A stretch of 64,000 nucleotides of DNA from Corynebacterium sp. (lineage in GTDB: Bacteria > Actinomycetota > Actinomycetes > Mycobacteriales > Mycobacteriaceae). Under the pieces are notes generated by a model. The model was not told where the DNA came from. It made no database searches and saw nothing but the letters and a program-made list of their open reading frames with translations. The position numbers were made by a program, and so were the translations under genes. The stretch lies in assembly GCF_022712275.1 (NCBI RefSeq), contig NZ_JALAGU010000026.1, forward strand, positions 1-64,000. The letters are read 5' to 3'. Positions 44,201 to 51,987 of the stretch are shown here, in pieces. Every line of letters begins with the position of its first letter. The stretch's first letter is position 1.

Positions 44201-44477
44201 CGGTGAGACCGAGACGTCGGGCGGTGGCGACCATGTCGTCGGGTTCACCGGCACCACGGAGGAAGTTGTAGGACCCTGCCGCATGGAGCTCGGCGAAGGG
44301 GATCGTGGAGGACGCCGTCTCCGGGGCGTCCTGCCGTGTCTTCCACAACGTCTCGCGTCCTCCCTCACCGAAGCCGACGGCGTGGAGCGGGCCGGCGTCC
44401 TTCCCGGAGAGCAGGCGCTCCAGCCGCGACCAGCTGAGGGCTGCGTGGTTGCTGAAACTGCGCGGACGGTCGTTCAC
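41214..44477 (-). CDS. dnaE2: Error-prone DNA polymerase III alpha subunit
   Basis: 1087-residue C-family polymerase used with ImuA' and ImuB in damage-induced mutagenesis. The PHP domain begins FAELHAAGSYNFLRGAG (residues about 41 on). The catalytic core contains GPPDIDLDIES (two metal-binding Asp). Helix-hairpin-helix segments and an OB domain (ILVAGVVTHRQRPM through VNVMVSPGLW) close it. No beta-clamp-rich tail is added. The GTG at 44477 was chosen because a -10 hexamer lies seven to eight bases upstream, implying a leaderless mRNA, and because a LexA-like box covers it. Unlike many genomes, imuA'-imuB is not adjacent; it lies 5 kb beyond the 5' end. Confidence 0.95.
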   Translation of the reverse strand: MNDRPRSFSNHAALSWSRLERLLSGKDAGPLHAVGFGEGGRETLWKTRQDAPETASSTIPFAELHAAGSYNFLRGAGEPDDMVATARRLGLTALALVDRDGFYGAARFATAAAEQGLATVFGAELSLDGTGDNIDTAPLTVLCRGQEGYRRLSHVLTDAHLGTGGHRDKETLTYPDLPVLAAQADGHWLVLIDHRNRDAASRIIDSFGTAHCVIELQLTMSPADADRNAALHDLAVSHGLREIVSTAATCPTPASSRLAGAKAALHDRLDVHDAAPVTHPLGGSWLHSGEEMLAMAGDCDWLREAVATSVEVAAECTFTLNLVAPELPHADVPEGYTDMGWLVELTRRGGEERYGSRAANPRAWEVIDHELEVIEGLGFPGYFLIVHGIVDFCRRSDIFCQGRGSAANSAVCFALGITNVDAVAADLLFERFLSPERDGPPDIDLDIESTRREEAIQYVYRQYGRDNAAQVANVITYRRKGALRDAARALGHDPGRVDAWSRKVEDPPEVVTDLASQLVDQPRHLGIHSGGMVICDRPVADVVPVEWARKTDRSVVQWDKDDCAAVGLVKFDLLGLGMLEALHHCVDLVEETTGERIELWQLTPTDPEVYAMLSRADAVGVFQVESRAQLATLPRLKPRTFYDLVVEVSLIRPGPIQGGSVHPYIRRRNGEEEVTYDHPCLEPVLKRTLGIPLFQEQLMQLAVVAAGFSPAEADTLRRAMGSKRSPEKMERMRSRFLAGCAELNGLVGEVAERLWDKIIAFASYGFPESHAQSFASLVYFSAWFKCHHPAEFCVALLRAQPMGFYSPQSLISDARRHGVPVLPVDVNVSGVEAGVEKVEDAGSDAAVWAIRPGLASVRGLGDEAASDLVEARDRVGEFQTVADLSREAGLGVDRVVALARAGACDSLGLTRRQAVWAAGQAATERPGMLPGTSVASTPALPGMSAFELAAADIAATGVTTDGHPVRLLRERLDAWPGPFPVVPASSLLSVEDGRRILVAGVVTHRQRPMTAGGVTFLGMEDETGLVNVMVSPGLWRSQREVASGARMLMVRGIVENGNGAATVRADRLEVLEAGEAQALAGRSRDFR

Positions 44478-44490
44478 ATGTTCGATACTA
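44470..44490 (-). promoter_or_regulatory. LexA-like SOS box and -10 of dnaE2
   Basis: On the minus strand TAGTAT (44490-44485) is a good -10, and TCGAACATGTGAACGA (44485-44470) matches about 14 of 16 bases of the corynebacterial SOS box TCGAAMANNTGTTCGA. The GTG start codon lies inside the box, so LexA would cover both the transcription and the translation start. Confidence 0.55.
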
Positions 44491-44534
44491 GCGCGGAGCT
44501 GCCGGATTTCCGTCCACCTCGAACGGAACTCAAC

Positions 44535-44550
44535 TAGACAGAGCGGTTCA
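44535..44550 (+). promoter_or_regulatory. McbR-like operator at metQ promoter
   Basis: TAGACAGAGCGGTTCA, the same 16-base pattern as at metY and cysP. It ends where the -35 of the metQ promoter should lie: TACAAT at 44568-44573 is a strong -10, 16-17 bases downstream. Confidence 0.6.
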
Positions 44551-44629
44551 TTACGCGGTACTACTACTACAATCGTCCCGGCACCGTCCGGGTACTGACG
44601 TTTCCGGCATCACCAGCACAGGAGAACCC

Positions 44630-45535
44630 ATGCACATCCGCCGCAACCCGCTGATCCGCACCGCGGCCGCAGTCACCGTCGCCCTCGGCCTCACCGCCGG
44701 GGTCACCGCCTGCGCGTCCGATGACAGCGACAGTGGAACCATCGTCATCGGCTCCACCGAGGCCAGCCAGAGCCAGTGGAAGGTCTTCAAGGAGAAGGCT
44801 TCCGAGGCCGGCCTCGACGTGGAGGTCACACCGTTCAGCGACTACAACATGCCGAACAAGGCCCTGGACGAGGGCGACCTGGACGTCAACCAGTTCCAGC
44901 ACATCCAGTTCCTCGCGCAGTACAACGTCGAGTCCGGTACCGACCTCAAGGTCCTCGGCGCCACCGAGATCTTCCCGATGGGCATCTACTCCAAGGAGGC
45001 CAAGACCGTCGAGGACATCGAGAAGGCCGGCGAGGTCGTCATCCCCAATGACAACACCAACGGTGGCCGTGCCATCTTCGTGCTCGAGAAGGCCGGTCTG
45101 GTCACCCTGAAGTCCGATGACGTCGTCGCGCCGACCCCGGCGGACATCGACACCGCCAAGTCCAAGGTGAAGGTCAATGCCGTTGCCGCCGAACAGACCG
45201 CCATCGCCTACAACGACGGTGCGATTGCCGCGATCAACAACAACTTCATGATCAACGCCGGCGTCACCCCGGATGACGCGATCATCAAGGATGACCCGGA
45301 TGACGAGGCCGCCGCCCCGTACATCAACGTCTGGGCCGCCCGCGCCGATGACGTCGACAACGAGGACTACCTCAAGCTCGTCGAGATCTTCCACGACCCC
45401 GAGGTCCAGAAGGCCGTCCAGGAGGACACCTCCGGTTCCGCCGTCGAGGTCACCGGCAAGTCCCAGGACGAGCTCAACAAGATCCTCGAGGACACCGAGG
45501 AGCAGTTCCGCGAGCAGGGAACCAGCGAGGACTGA
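44630..45535 (+). CDS. metQ: D-methionine-type ABC transporter substrate-binding lipoprotein
   Basis: 301-residue NlpA/MetQ family lipoprotein with signal peptide and lipobox VTAC (Cys about residue 28). TIVIGSTEASQSQWKVF opens the mature domain, followed by VEVTPFSDYNMPNKALDEGD, QFQHIQFLAQYN and VIPNDNTNGGRAIFVLEKAG. It binds methionine (or related sulfur amino acids) outside the membrane. AGGAGAA precedes the ATG. It heads the metQ-metN-metI operon, whose promoter has the McbR-like operator. Confidence 0.93.
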   Translation: MHIRRNPLIRTAAAVTVALGLTAGVTACASDDSDSGTIVIGSTEASQSQWKVFKEKASEAGLDVEVTPFSDYNMPNKALDEGDLDVNQFQHIQFLAQYNVESGTDLKVLGATEIFPMGIYSKEAKTVEDIEKAGEVVIPNDNTNGGRAIFVLEKAGLVTLKSDDVVAPTPADIDTAKSKVKVNAVAAEQTAIAYNDGAIAAINNNFMINAGVTPDDAIIKDDPDDEAAAPYINVWAARADDVDNEDYLKLVEIFHDPEVQKAVQEDTSGSAVEVTGKSQDELNKILEDTEEQFREQGTSED

Positions 45536-46569
45536 TGAGCACCGGCACCGAAGTAGAATTCCGGAACGTCAACAAGACGTTCCGCCAGGGCAAGAAGGAG
45601 ATCGTCGCCCTCGACGACGTCTCCATCACCGTCTCCGGCGGGTCCATCGTCGGCATCATCGGCTACTCCGGTGCCGGCAAGTCCACCCTGGTCCGTCAGA
45701 TCAACGGGTTGGACGTCCCCGACAACGGTGAGATCCTGCTCGACGGCAAGAACATCGTCGGGTACTCCGAGCGCAAGCTCCGCGAGGTCCGCAGCGACAT
45801 CGGGATGATCTTCCAGCAGTTCAACCTGCTGACCTCCCGTACCGTCGCCGGTAATATCGCCTACCCCCTGAAGCTGCAGGGCATGGACAAGGCCGGGCGC
45901 GAGACCCGGGTGAAGGAGCTCCTCGAGTTCGTCGGCCTGGCCGACAAGGGGAAGTCCTGGCCCGAGCAGCTCTCGGGTGGACAGAAGCAGCGTGTGGGCA
46001 TCGCCCGTGCACTGGCGACCAACCCCTCCCTGCTGCTCGCCGACGAGGCGACCTCCGCACTGGACCCCTCCACCACCCACGAGGTGCTGGAGTTGCTGCG
46101 CAAGGTCAACGAGGAGTTCGGTATCACCATCGTGGTCATCACCCACGAGATGGAGGTCGTCCGCACCATCGCCGACGCGGTCGTCGTGATGCAGAACGGC
46201 CGCGTCGTGGAGCAGGGCAGCGTCTACGACGTCTTCTCGAACCCGCAGACCGACACAGCGGCGAACTTCGTCGCCACGTCCCTGCGCAACACCCCGGACC
46301 TCGTGGAGGCCTCCGACCTCAACACCGGTGTGGGACGTCTGTTCACGGTCACCATGAAGGAGGGCGCCGGATTCTTCCACGCTGTCTCCGAGGTCGAGCG
46401 GGCGGGCGTGTCCGTGAACATCGTCCACGGTGGTGTCACCACGCTGCAGTCCCACTCCTTCGGTCGTCTCACCGTGCGGATGACCGCCGAGGATGACGCC
46501 GGGAAGGACGCCGTGGAGAACTTCTACCGCGCCCTGTCCACCACGACCGAGATCGAGGAGATCCGATGA
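45535..46569 (+). CDS. metN: Methionine ABC transporter ATP-binding protein
   Basis: 344 residues. The ABC domain has GYSGAGKST (Walker A), LSGGQKQRVGIARAL (signature), SLLLADEATSALDP (Walker B) and VITHEMEVVR (switch His). The last 90 residues form a NIL ligand-binding domain (FTVTMKEGAGFFHAVSEVER onward), the site of methionine feedback inhibition in the family. The ATG overlaps the metQ stop by one base. Confidence 0.94.
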   Translation: MSTGTEVEFRNVNKTFRQGKKEIVALDDVSITVSGGSIVGIIGYSGAGKSTLVRQINGLDVPDNGEILLDGKNIVGYSERKLREVRSDIGMIFQQFNLLTSRTVAGNIAYPLKLQGMDKAGRETRVKELLEFVGLADKGKSWPEQLSGGQKQRVGIARALATNPSLLLADEATSALDPSTTHEVLELLRKVNEEFGITIVVITHEMEVVRTIADAVVVMQNGRVVEQGSVYDVFSNPQTDTAANFVATSLRNTPDLVEASDLNTGVGRLFTVTMKEGAGFFHAVSEVERAGVSVNIVHGGVTTLQSHSFGRLTVRMTAEDDAGKDAVENFYRALSTTTEIEEIR

Positions 46570-47261
46570 CTGACACTCTCGACACTCTCGTGCTCGCCAA
46601 GGACACCGACTGGGACTATCTGTCCCCCATCTTCCAGGACGCCATCGGCGAGACGCTGTACATGGCGATCTGGGGTCTGGTCGGCGGTGGTCTGGCCGGC
46701 CTGATCATCGGCATTCTGCTGTACACCACCCGCAAGGGCGGCGTGCTGGCCAACCGGCCGACGTTCTGGACCCTCAACGTGCTGGTCAACATTGTCCGGC
46801 CGGTCCCGTTCATCATCCTGCTGACCGCCCTCGGTCCGCTGACGAAGGTCGTGGTCGGATCGATCCTCGGCATCAACGCCGCAACTTTCGCGATCATCAT
46901 CGCCGCCGCCTTCGGCGCCGCCCGTATCGTCGAGCAGAACCTCGTGAGCATCGACCCCGGTGTGATCGAGGCGGCACGGGCGATGGGCGCGTCGCCGCTG
47001 CGGATCATCTTCACGGTGATCATCCCCGAGGCGCTCGGCCCGCTGATCCTCGGCGCGACGTTCATGTTCATCGCCATCGTCGACATGTCCGCCATGGCAG
47101 GCTACGTCGGCGCCGGCGGCCTGGGCGACTTCGCCATCCAGTACGGCTACCGTGCCTTCGACAACAACGTCACCTACGTGACCCTGGTCGTGATCATCGT
47201 CATCGTCCAGATCGCGCAGCTCTTCGGTAACTGGCTGGCGCGCAGGATCATGCGCCGCTAG
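46566..47261 (+). CDS. metI: Methionine ABC transporter permease
   Basis: 231-residue permease with five helices. The coupling loop SIDPGVIEAARAMGASPLRI is followed by GPLILGATFMFIAIVDMSAM and AGYVGAGGLGDFAIQYGYRA, the classic MetI signature. The start overlaps metN by four bases; a terminator hairpin follows at 47286. Confidence 0.94.
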   Translation: MTDTLDTLVLAKDTDWDYLSPIFQDAIGETLYMAIWGLVGGGLAGLIIGILLYTTRKGGVLANRPTFWTLNVLVNIVRPVPFIILLTALGPLTKVVVGSILGINAATFAIIIAAAFGAARIVEQNLVSIDPGVIEAARAMGASPLRIIFTVIIPEALGPLILGATFMFIAIVDMSAMAGYVGAGGLGDFAIQYGYRAFDNNVTYVTLVVIIVIVQIAQLFGNWLARRIMRR

Positions 47262-47285
47262 AGCAACCGTTTTCTTCCGGCATTC

Positions 47286-47322
47286 AACCCCGCCAGGTCG
47301 TTCACACCGACCCGGCGGGGTT
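47286..47322 (+). terminator. Terminator of metQNI
   Basis: AACCCCGCC (47286-47294) pairs with GGCGGGGTT (47314-47322), with an inner GGTCG/CGACC stem; TTGT follows. Confidence 0.8.
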
Positions 47323-47405
47323 GTCTGCTGTCGGTGGGCATGACCTGACCAGGGGCCGTATCCGGGGGTGTCCTGTCTATGGCCGGCGAAACTACCGTGG
47401 AAACC

Positions 47406-48077
47406 ATGAACATCTACCGACCGACCAGAATCTCCGGGGCACTCGCGTCCCTGGTGGTCGTCGGTGGGCTCCTCGCCTGTTCCGGTGACGACGGGACAGA
47501 CGGGGACGCCACCACCACCGCAGACCCCACCGACACCGTGACGCAGACGGTCACGGACAGGGTGACGGACACTCCGGAGGACCCCGGCACCACAGACAAC
47601 CCGGGCTATCCCGGTGACGGTGACGACACCGACGACTCCGAGGAACCTTCTCCCCCATCCCAGGGGCCACCTGAGGACACGATGCCCGGCCCCGGGACCC
47701 GGCTCGACATCACCGAGGTCCGCGCCGGCACCCACGACGGCTACGACCGCATCGTCCTCGAGATGGACGGCACCGGCACCCCGGGTTCCGCCCTGCGTCT
47801 CACCGAGAACCCCACCGCCGACGGTTCCGGCTTCCCTGTGGAGTACACCGGCGCCCAGGCACTTACCGTCGCCGTCCACGGCATCACCTACAACGGCGTG
47901 GAGCCCTCGGTCACCGGCATCCCGGCAGGCTCCGTCGCCTCAGTGAAGGCCATGGGCGCCTTCGAGGGGACCCAGCTCCTCGTCATCGGCCTCACCGACG
48001 GCGACATCACACTCGACGACATCTCCGCCACCACCCTGGACGACCCCACCCGCCTGGTCATCGACATCAGGCGGTGA
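47406..48077 (+). CDS. AMIN-like domain lipoprotein
   Basis: 223 residues with a signal peptide and lipobox LLAC (Cys about residue 26), a Thr/Asp/Pro-rich linker of about 65 residues and a C-terminal beta domain: EVRAGTHDGYDRIVLEMDG, then GAQALTVAVHGITYNG, VKAMGAFEGTQLLVIGL and the closing DDPTRLVIDIRR. These pattern with actinobacterial AMIN-like domains thought to bind cell-wall polymer. It converges on the sucrase/ferredoxin-like gene with a two-base gap. Confidence 0.83.
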   Translation: MNIYRPTRISGALASLVVVGGLLACSGDDGTDGDATTTADPTDTVTQTVTDRVTDTPEDPGTTDNPGYPGDGDDTDDSEEPSPPSQGPPEDTMPGPGTRLDITEVRAGTHDGYDRIVLEMDGTGTPGSALRLTENPTADGSGFPVEYTGAQALTVAVHGITYNGVEPSVTGIPAGSVASVKAMGAFEGTQLLVIGLTDGDITLDDISATTLDDPTRLVIDIRR

Positions 48078-48079
48078 CG

Positions 48080-49405
48080 TCAGGCAGTGACGTCAGCGGC
48101 CAGCTCCACCACCTCGGTGGCGACCCAGGACCGCCCCTCCTTCGGCTTGTCGCCGCAGGAGGACATCACCGGGTAGCAGCGCTGCGACTCCAGGGTCACC
48201 CGCCATGAGCGGGCGTCCTCGCCAGTTCCCCGCGCCACCAACAACGGGGCGTCCTTCCGGCTCGTCGTGGGACGCCGCTCCCCTGCCCCACCGGCGACAC
48301 CGGTCCTCGCGTAGGCGCTGTACTTCCCGTACCTGCTGTACCTGCCGTAGACGCCGTGGGCGACCGCGGCCTCCTTCACCGCCCGCTCGTAGTCGTAGAC
48401 GGGCTGGAAGTACCCCTGGCGCTTGAGCGCCTTGAGTTCCTCGTAGCGTCCGGTGATCTTCATCTCGATGCGCTGGGTCATCAGTTCCCCGGCCCGGCGG
48501 CGCAGCTCTTCGGGCACCATCGCGGCGACGGCCGCGTAGGTCTCTGCGGGGTCAGGGGTATCAGTGGCCGACGTGGCCGGGGTGGTGGCCCGCTCCGGTT
48601 CCTCCGACGCGACCGGAGCGTCCAGCGGATGCTCGCTGTACTCCAGGTACGGCGCCACCTGCAGCTCACCGGGTGCCGCAGGATCCCCCGCCTCAGCCAG
48701 CACCGCGGCGACGGCGAGTTCGGCGACCTGGGCTCGGGAGTCGAGCGTCCCACGGCCACGGTTGCCGGTGACCGGGAGTCGCCCGGCGAGGACATCGTCG
48801 AGCATGGCCGACGCGCCGGGGAGGTCGAGGGTGCCGAAGGAGTAGTTCCACGGCAGCAGGATCATCGACGGGGCGAAGCGGTGCCCCTTGGTGTGGGAGG
48901 ACTCCCACGCGATCTCCGGATAGGCCCGGTGCAGCCCACCGGCCAGCGGACGCCCCTTCACCGCGCAGCACATGTCGCGCTTGCCGTGGGTGCAGACCAG
49001 CAGCAGCGGGTGGTCGACCCGCACAGCCCCGGGCACCGAGCCGGGCGTGGACAGGTCGACCTGCAGCAGATCCTCCGGGCTTCCCAGTTCGAGGTACTCG
49101 AGTGTCGGAGGCTCGGCGGTCGCGTCGGCGATGTAGAGGGCCACGCGGTCCCGCTCCTGCTGCCCGGCCCGGCCGGGACGCCGGATGAACTGCAGCTGGG
49201 CGCGGTAGGTCTTGAGGTACCGCTTGATCTGCCCGGTGAGTTCCTTACCGAGCGCCTCGCCATCGAGGATGTCCCTACCCCACCCGCGGGTGTACTCCAG
49301 GGCGAGGATGAGGCCGCCGGACTTGGCGGTGCCGGGCAGCGGCTCCACGGTCACGTCGGAGCACGACTGCGACGTGCCTGACCGGGGATTTCGTATGGTG
49401 GACAT
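48080..49405 (-). CDS. Sucrase/ferredoxin-like protein with unusual insertion
   Basis: 441 residues. A thioredoxin-like ferredoxin domain is shown by LLLVCTHGKRDMCCAVKGRP (cysteine ligands), WESSHTKGHRFAPSMILLPW, and a further N-terminal Cys (SQSCSDV). The family's short C-terminal part RSWRVTLESQRCYPVMSSCG lies at the end. Between them sits an insert of about 120 residues (roughly 270-390): a helical charged segment (LRRRAGELMTQRIEMKITGR) and then a Tyr-rich repeat GVYGRYSRYGKYSAYART. I do not know that insert from the family. Function unknown; the family may bind a 2Fe-2S cluster. Confidence 0.8.
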   Translation of the reverse strand: MSTIRNPRSGTSQSCSDVTVEPLPGTAKSGGLILALEYTRGWGRDILDGEALGKELTGQIKRYLKTYRAQLQFIRRPGRAGQQERDRVALYIADATAEPPTLEYLELGSPEDLLQVDLSTPGSVPGAVRVDHPLLLVCTHGKRDMCCAVKGRPLAGGLHRAYPEIAWESSHTKGHRFAPSMILLPWNYSFGTLDLPGASAMLDDVLAGRLPVTGNRGRGTLDSRAQVAELAVAAVLAEAGDPAAPGELQVAPYLEYSEHPLDAPVASEEPERATTPATSATDTPDPAETYAAVAAMVPEELRRRAGELMTQRIEMKITGRYEELKALKRQGYFQPVYDYERAVKEAAVAHGVYGRYSRYGKYSAYARTGVAGGAGERRPTTSRKDAPLLVARGTGEDARSWRVTLESQRCYPVMSSCGDKPKEGRSWVATEVVELAADVTA

Positions 49406-49416
49406 ACCTGCAGATT

Positions 49417-51051
49417 CTAGTAGCTCCCCTCGATGATCCAGGAACTGTCACGGCACAGCAGCAGATGCGCCCCGGGTTCGTCGGTCGCGATCTGCAGCCG
49501 GGCGTAGCGACGGGCGGAGGGCGCGTCCCACCAGCGTTCATCGACCGGCCACGGTCCGGCCCAGCCGGTGACGGCCACACTCCTGCCTCCCCGGTCACTC
49601 CGATCACCACGCACCAGCCGGTCCGGGGCGGCACTGAGCAGCCCACGTCCGCTGACCTGCACCTCCGCACCGGTCCCGTCGAGCAGGTGGACCTTCCCGC
49701 CTCCGGACGCCAGCAGCCCGGGCAACGGTGCAGGCACCGCGCCCTCCCAGTGCCGGGTGGGCAGGGCCTGCACCTCCTCGGGATCCTCCTCGCCGTAGGG
49801 CACGGTGACGACACCTCCGGTGACGGTGTACCCGCCCCGGTGTACCGGACGCAGCACCGCCCGGGTACCGATGAGTGCCTGGGCCCGGGCGGCGGCGGCC
49901 CGGGCGGCACGGATACCGTCGTCTGGTCCACCCCACAGGGTCTCGACGACATCCCCGGCCGGGACGCACTCGACCGGGATCAGGGTGACCGAACGGATAC
50001 CTGCGGCGTCCGCTGTGCCGTCGCTGCTGTCACTGCTGTCACTGCTGTGGTCACTACCGCCGCCGCGCCCGTTGACCCTGGTCAGCCACCCGTCGAGCTG
50101 CCACCGGATCCGCTGGGCGGTGTCCTCCTCCCCCAGCGGCTCCCGGCACCGCCACAGCCGTTCCACACTGGCCGGCCCGGCGTAGCTCTCCGGCGGCGCG
50201 AGCGTGGCCGTCACCGACAGTCGCAGACAGGCCGACCCGGCGGCGGCGAGTGCGGCGTGCAGTTGAGCTGCGGCCCGCCGGGCGAGGAAGGCGGCCGCCT
50301 CGGTCGAAGTCACCGGTTCATCCGGTTCCACGTGGACCTGTGGCTGCCCGGTGACCTGTACCGGAGAGACGGTGCGTTCGGGTTCCCCCGCGGCGATACG
50401 GTGCCAGGTGGCGGCGTCCGCTCCGAAGCGTCCGACGACATCGCGACGCGGCAGGGCGGCGAAGTCCGCGAGCGTGCGGATGCCCAGGTCGGACAAGGTC
50501 TCCACCATCACCGTCGGCGCACCGAGTACCGGTTCTGCGGTGAGAATGCCGACCGGCTGCGTGGCTACCCACGCCGCCGACGCCCCGGGGGCGAGCACAG
50601 TCCCGGTGAAGGACGCCCACACGGCCGTCACCAGGTCATCGGCGACACCGGGGACACAGTCCACACCGGCACGGGCGGCGGCGTCCACCAGCAGTTCCAC
50701 CGCCTGTTCCTCGGAGCCGTAGTAGCGGGTCAGCGACCCGGCGGGCACAGCGAGCAGTCCGGGACGCAACGTCTCCACCGACGCGGTGACCTGCTCCAGG
50801 CCGGTGAGTACCTCCTCATGGGCGGTGGCCTCTGCCTCGGCGTCCTCTTCGGCGACGGTCAGGGACGGGCAGACGCCGAGAGCGTGCCGGGCCTTCATTC
50901 CGACCTTCACCCCGGCGTGCCGGGCGGCCCTGTTGGCTGCGGCGATCCGGTGGTTGTCGACCACCGCCGCCGGAGCGAGCAGGTCCCAGCCCTGCGCCCA
51001 GGCGATGACGTACACCGGCCAGTCCGGGAACCGCAGTGCGATGGTCCTCAC
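49417..51051 (-). CDS. imuB: ImuB, inactive Y-family polymerase-like mutasome protein
   Basis: 544 residues. The N-terminus VRTIALRFPDWPVYVIAWAQ is the ImuB form in which the metal-binding acidic residues of DinB/Pol IV are lost, so it is an adaptor, not a polymerase. It keeps the palm/little-finger order of Y-family proteins. A Ser/Asp repeat (HSSDSSDSSDG) from a duplicated nine-base unit lies mid-protein. The GTG at 51051 overlaps the imuA' stop (GTGA). It would link DnaE2 to the beta clamp under SOS control. Confidence 0.9.
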   Translation of the reverse strand: MRTIALRFPDWPVYVIAWAQGWDLLAPAAVVDNHRIAAANRAARHAGVKVGMKARHALGVCPSLTVAEEDAEAEATAHEEVLTGLEQVTASVETLRPGLLAVPAGSLTRYYGSEEQAVELLVDAAARAGVDCVPGVADDLVTAVWASFTGTVLAPGASAAWVATQPVGILTAEPVLGAPTVMVETLSDLGIRTLADFAALPRRDVVGRFGADAATWHRIAAGEPERTVSPVQVTGQPQVHVEPDEPVTSTEAAAFLARRAAAQLHAALAAAGSACLRLSVTATLAPPESYAGPASVERLWRCREPLGEEDTAQRIRWQLDGWLTRVNGRGGGSDHSSDSSDSSDGTADAAGIRSVTLIPVECVPAGDVVETLWGGPDDGIRAARAAAARAQALIGTRAVLRPVHRGGYTVTGGVVTVPYGEEDPEEVQALPTRHWEGAVPAPLPGLLASGGGKVHLLDGTGAEVQVSGRGLLSAAPDRLVRGDRSDRGGRSVAVTGWAGPWPVDERWWDAPSARRYARLQIATDEPGAHLLLCRDSSWIIEGSY

Positions 51052-51785
51052 AGCGCACGCTCCAGCAGACGGGAGGATGTCGCAGGCTGCGTCACGGACC
51101 CGCCGAGACTCTCCCGGAAGCTCACCGGCGGCTGGCCCTGACCGCGGGCCCGACCGGTGAGGGTCACACCACGGATCCGTCCGGAGCCCCGTCCCAGGCC
51201 GGTGACGCCGTCCACCCGCCAGTCGAGGTGCAGTCGGGCTCCCGGCCAACCACCGATGACCACGAGAGCACAGCTGCTGCGGCGCAACCGGGCGTCCACC
51301 GGGCGGGCTGCGGTGGGAGCCACGGGTTTCACCGTGTGGTGCAGGACCAGGTCCAGGCCCTCCACAAGGGTGCCGAGCACTGCACCGGTGTGCGGCGACG
51401 GGTCGGGGATGACGACAGTCCGGTCGAGGTCCCCGCCGGCCGCCTCCACCGCGGCGAGGGCGAGCTGCGGGTAGCCGACCACGGCCGCGCACCCGCCGGA
51501 CGCGGTGACCGTGGCGAGGACATCGATGAGGGCTGCGGGGCAGTCGGCGGCGTCGGTGACCGCACCACGGGGCAAGCCGCCGCGGGTGAGGTGGCGTCCC
51601 AGCCAGGAGGGGACGCCGAGAGCGTCGGACGCCGGGGAGACCGGGTGGTCAACGGGGGTCACCTCCTGCAGCGGTCCGGGCGTCGGAGCAGCCTGCGGCT
51701 CCCCGGTGATGAGGGTGATCCGACGACGCAGGTCATCGACCACATCAGCGAGTGGAGCATCTGCCTTCTCCGCCACGTCAACCAT
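51048..51785 (-). CDS. imuA': ImuA' mutasome accessory protein
   Basis: 245-residue RecA-like protein of the actinobacterial ImuA' type. RGGLPRGAVTDAADCPAALI sits where RecA has Walker A but the GxxxxGKT pattern is absent, as in ImuA' proteins. SCALVVIGGWPGARLHLDWR precedes the C-terminal region. The ATG at 51785 follows AAGGAGG by eight bases, a near-perfect ribosome site; the frame upstream of it is not needed. An SOS box lies 100 bases upstream, and imuB is co-translated. Confidence 0.88.
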   Translation of the reverse strand: MVDVAEKADAPLADVVDDLRRRITLITGEPQAAPTPGPLQEVTPVDHPVSPASDALGVPSWLGRHLTRGGLPRGAVTDAADCPAALIDVLATVTASGGCAAVVGYPQLALAAVEAAGGDLDRTVVIPDPSPHTGAVLGTLVEGLDLVLHHTVKPVAPTAARPVDARLRRSSCALVVIGGWPGARLHLDWRVDGVTGLGRGSGRIRGVTLTGRARGQGQPPVSFRESLGGSVTQPATSSRLLERAL

Positions 51786-51884
51786 GCCGCCAACCTCCTT
51801 GTCACTTGTTCTGAACTGGTGATTTGCAGTCCCCACCGTTGTACCGTGGGCGCCGGACAGTGCCGTATCAGCCGGTATAGACCA

Positions 51885-51900
51885 TCAAACACCCGTTCGA
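51885..51900 (-). promoter_or_regulatory. LexA-like SOS box upstream of imuA'
   Basis: TCGAACGGGTGTTTGA on the minus strand, 14 matches of 16 to the corynebacterial SOS box TCGAAMANNTGTTCGA. TATACC about 10 bases further in the direction of transcription could be the -10. Confidence 0.65.
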
Positions 51901-51987
51901 TATACATCGTCAAACCCCCTTGTCACAGTCGGGGATCGTCCGTGGTTCCGGGGGCGCATGCACTTTCAACCGTTTCAGGAGAACACC

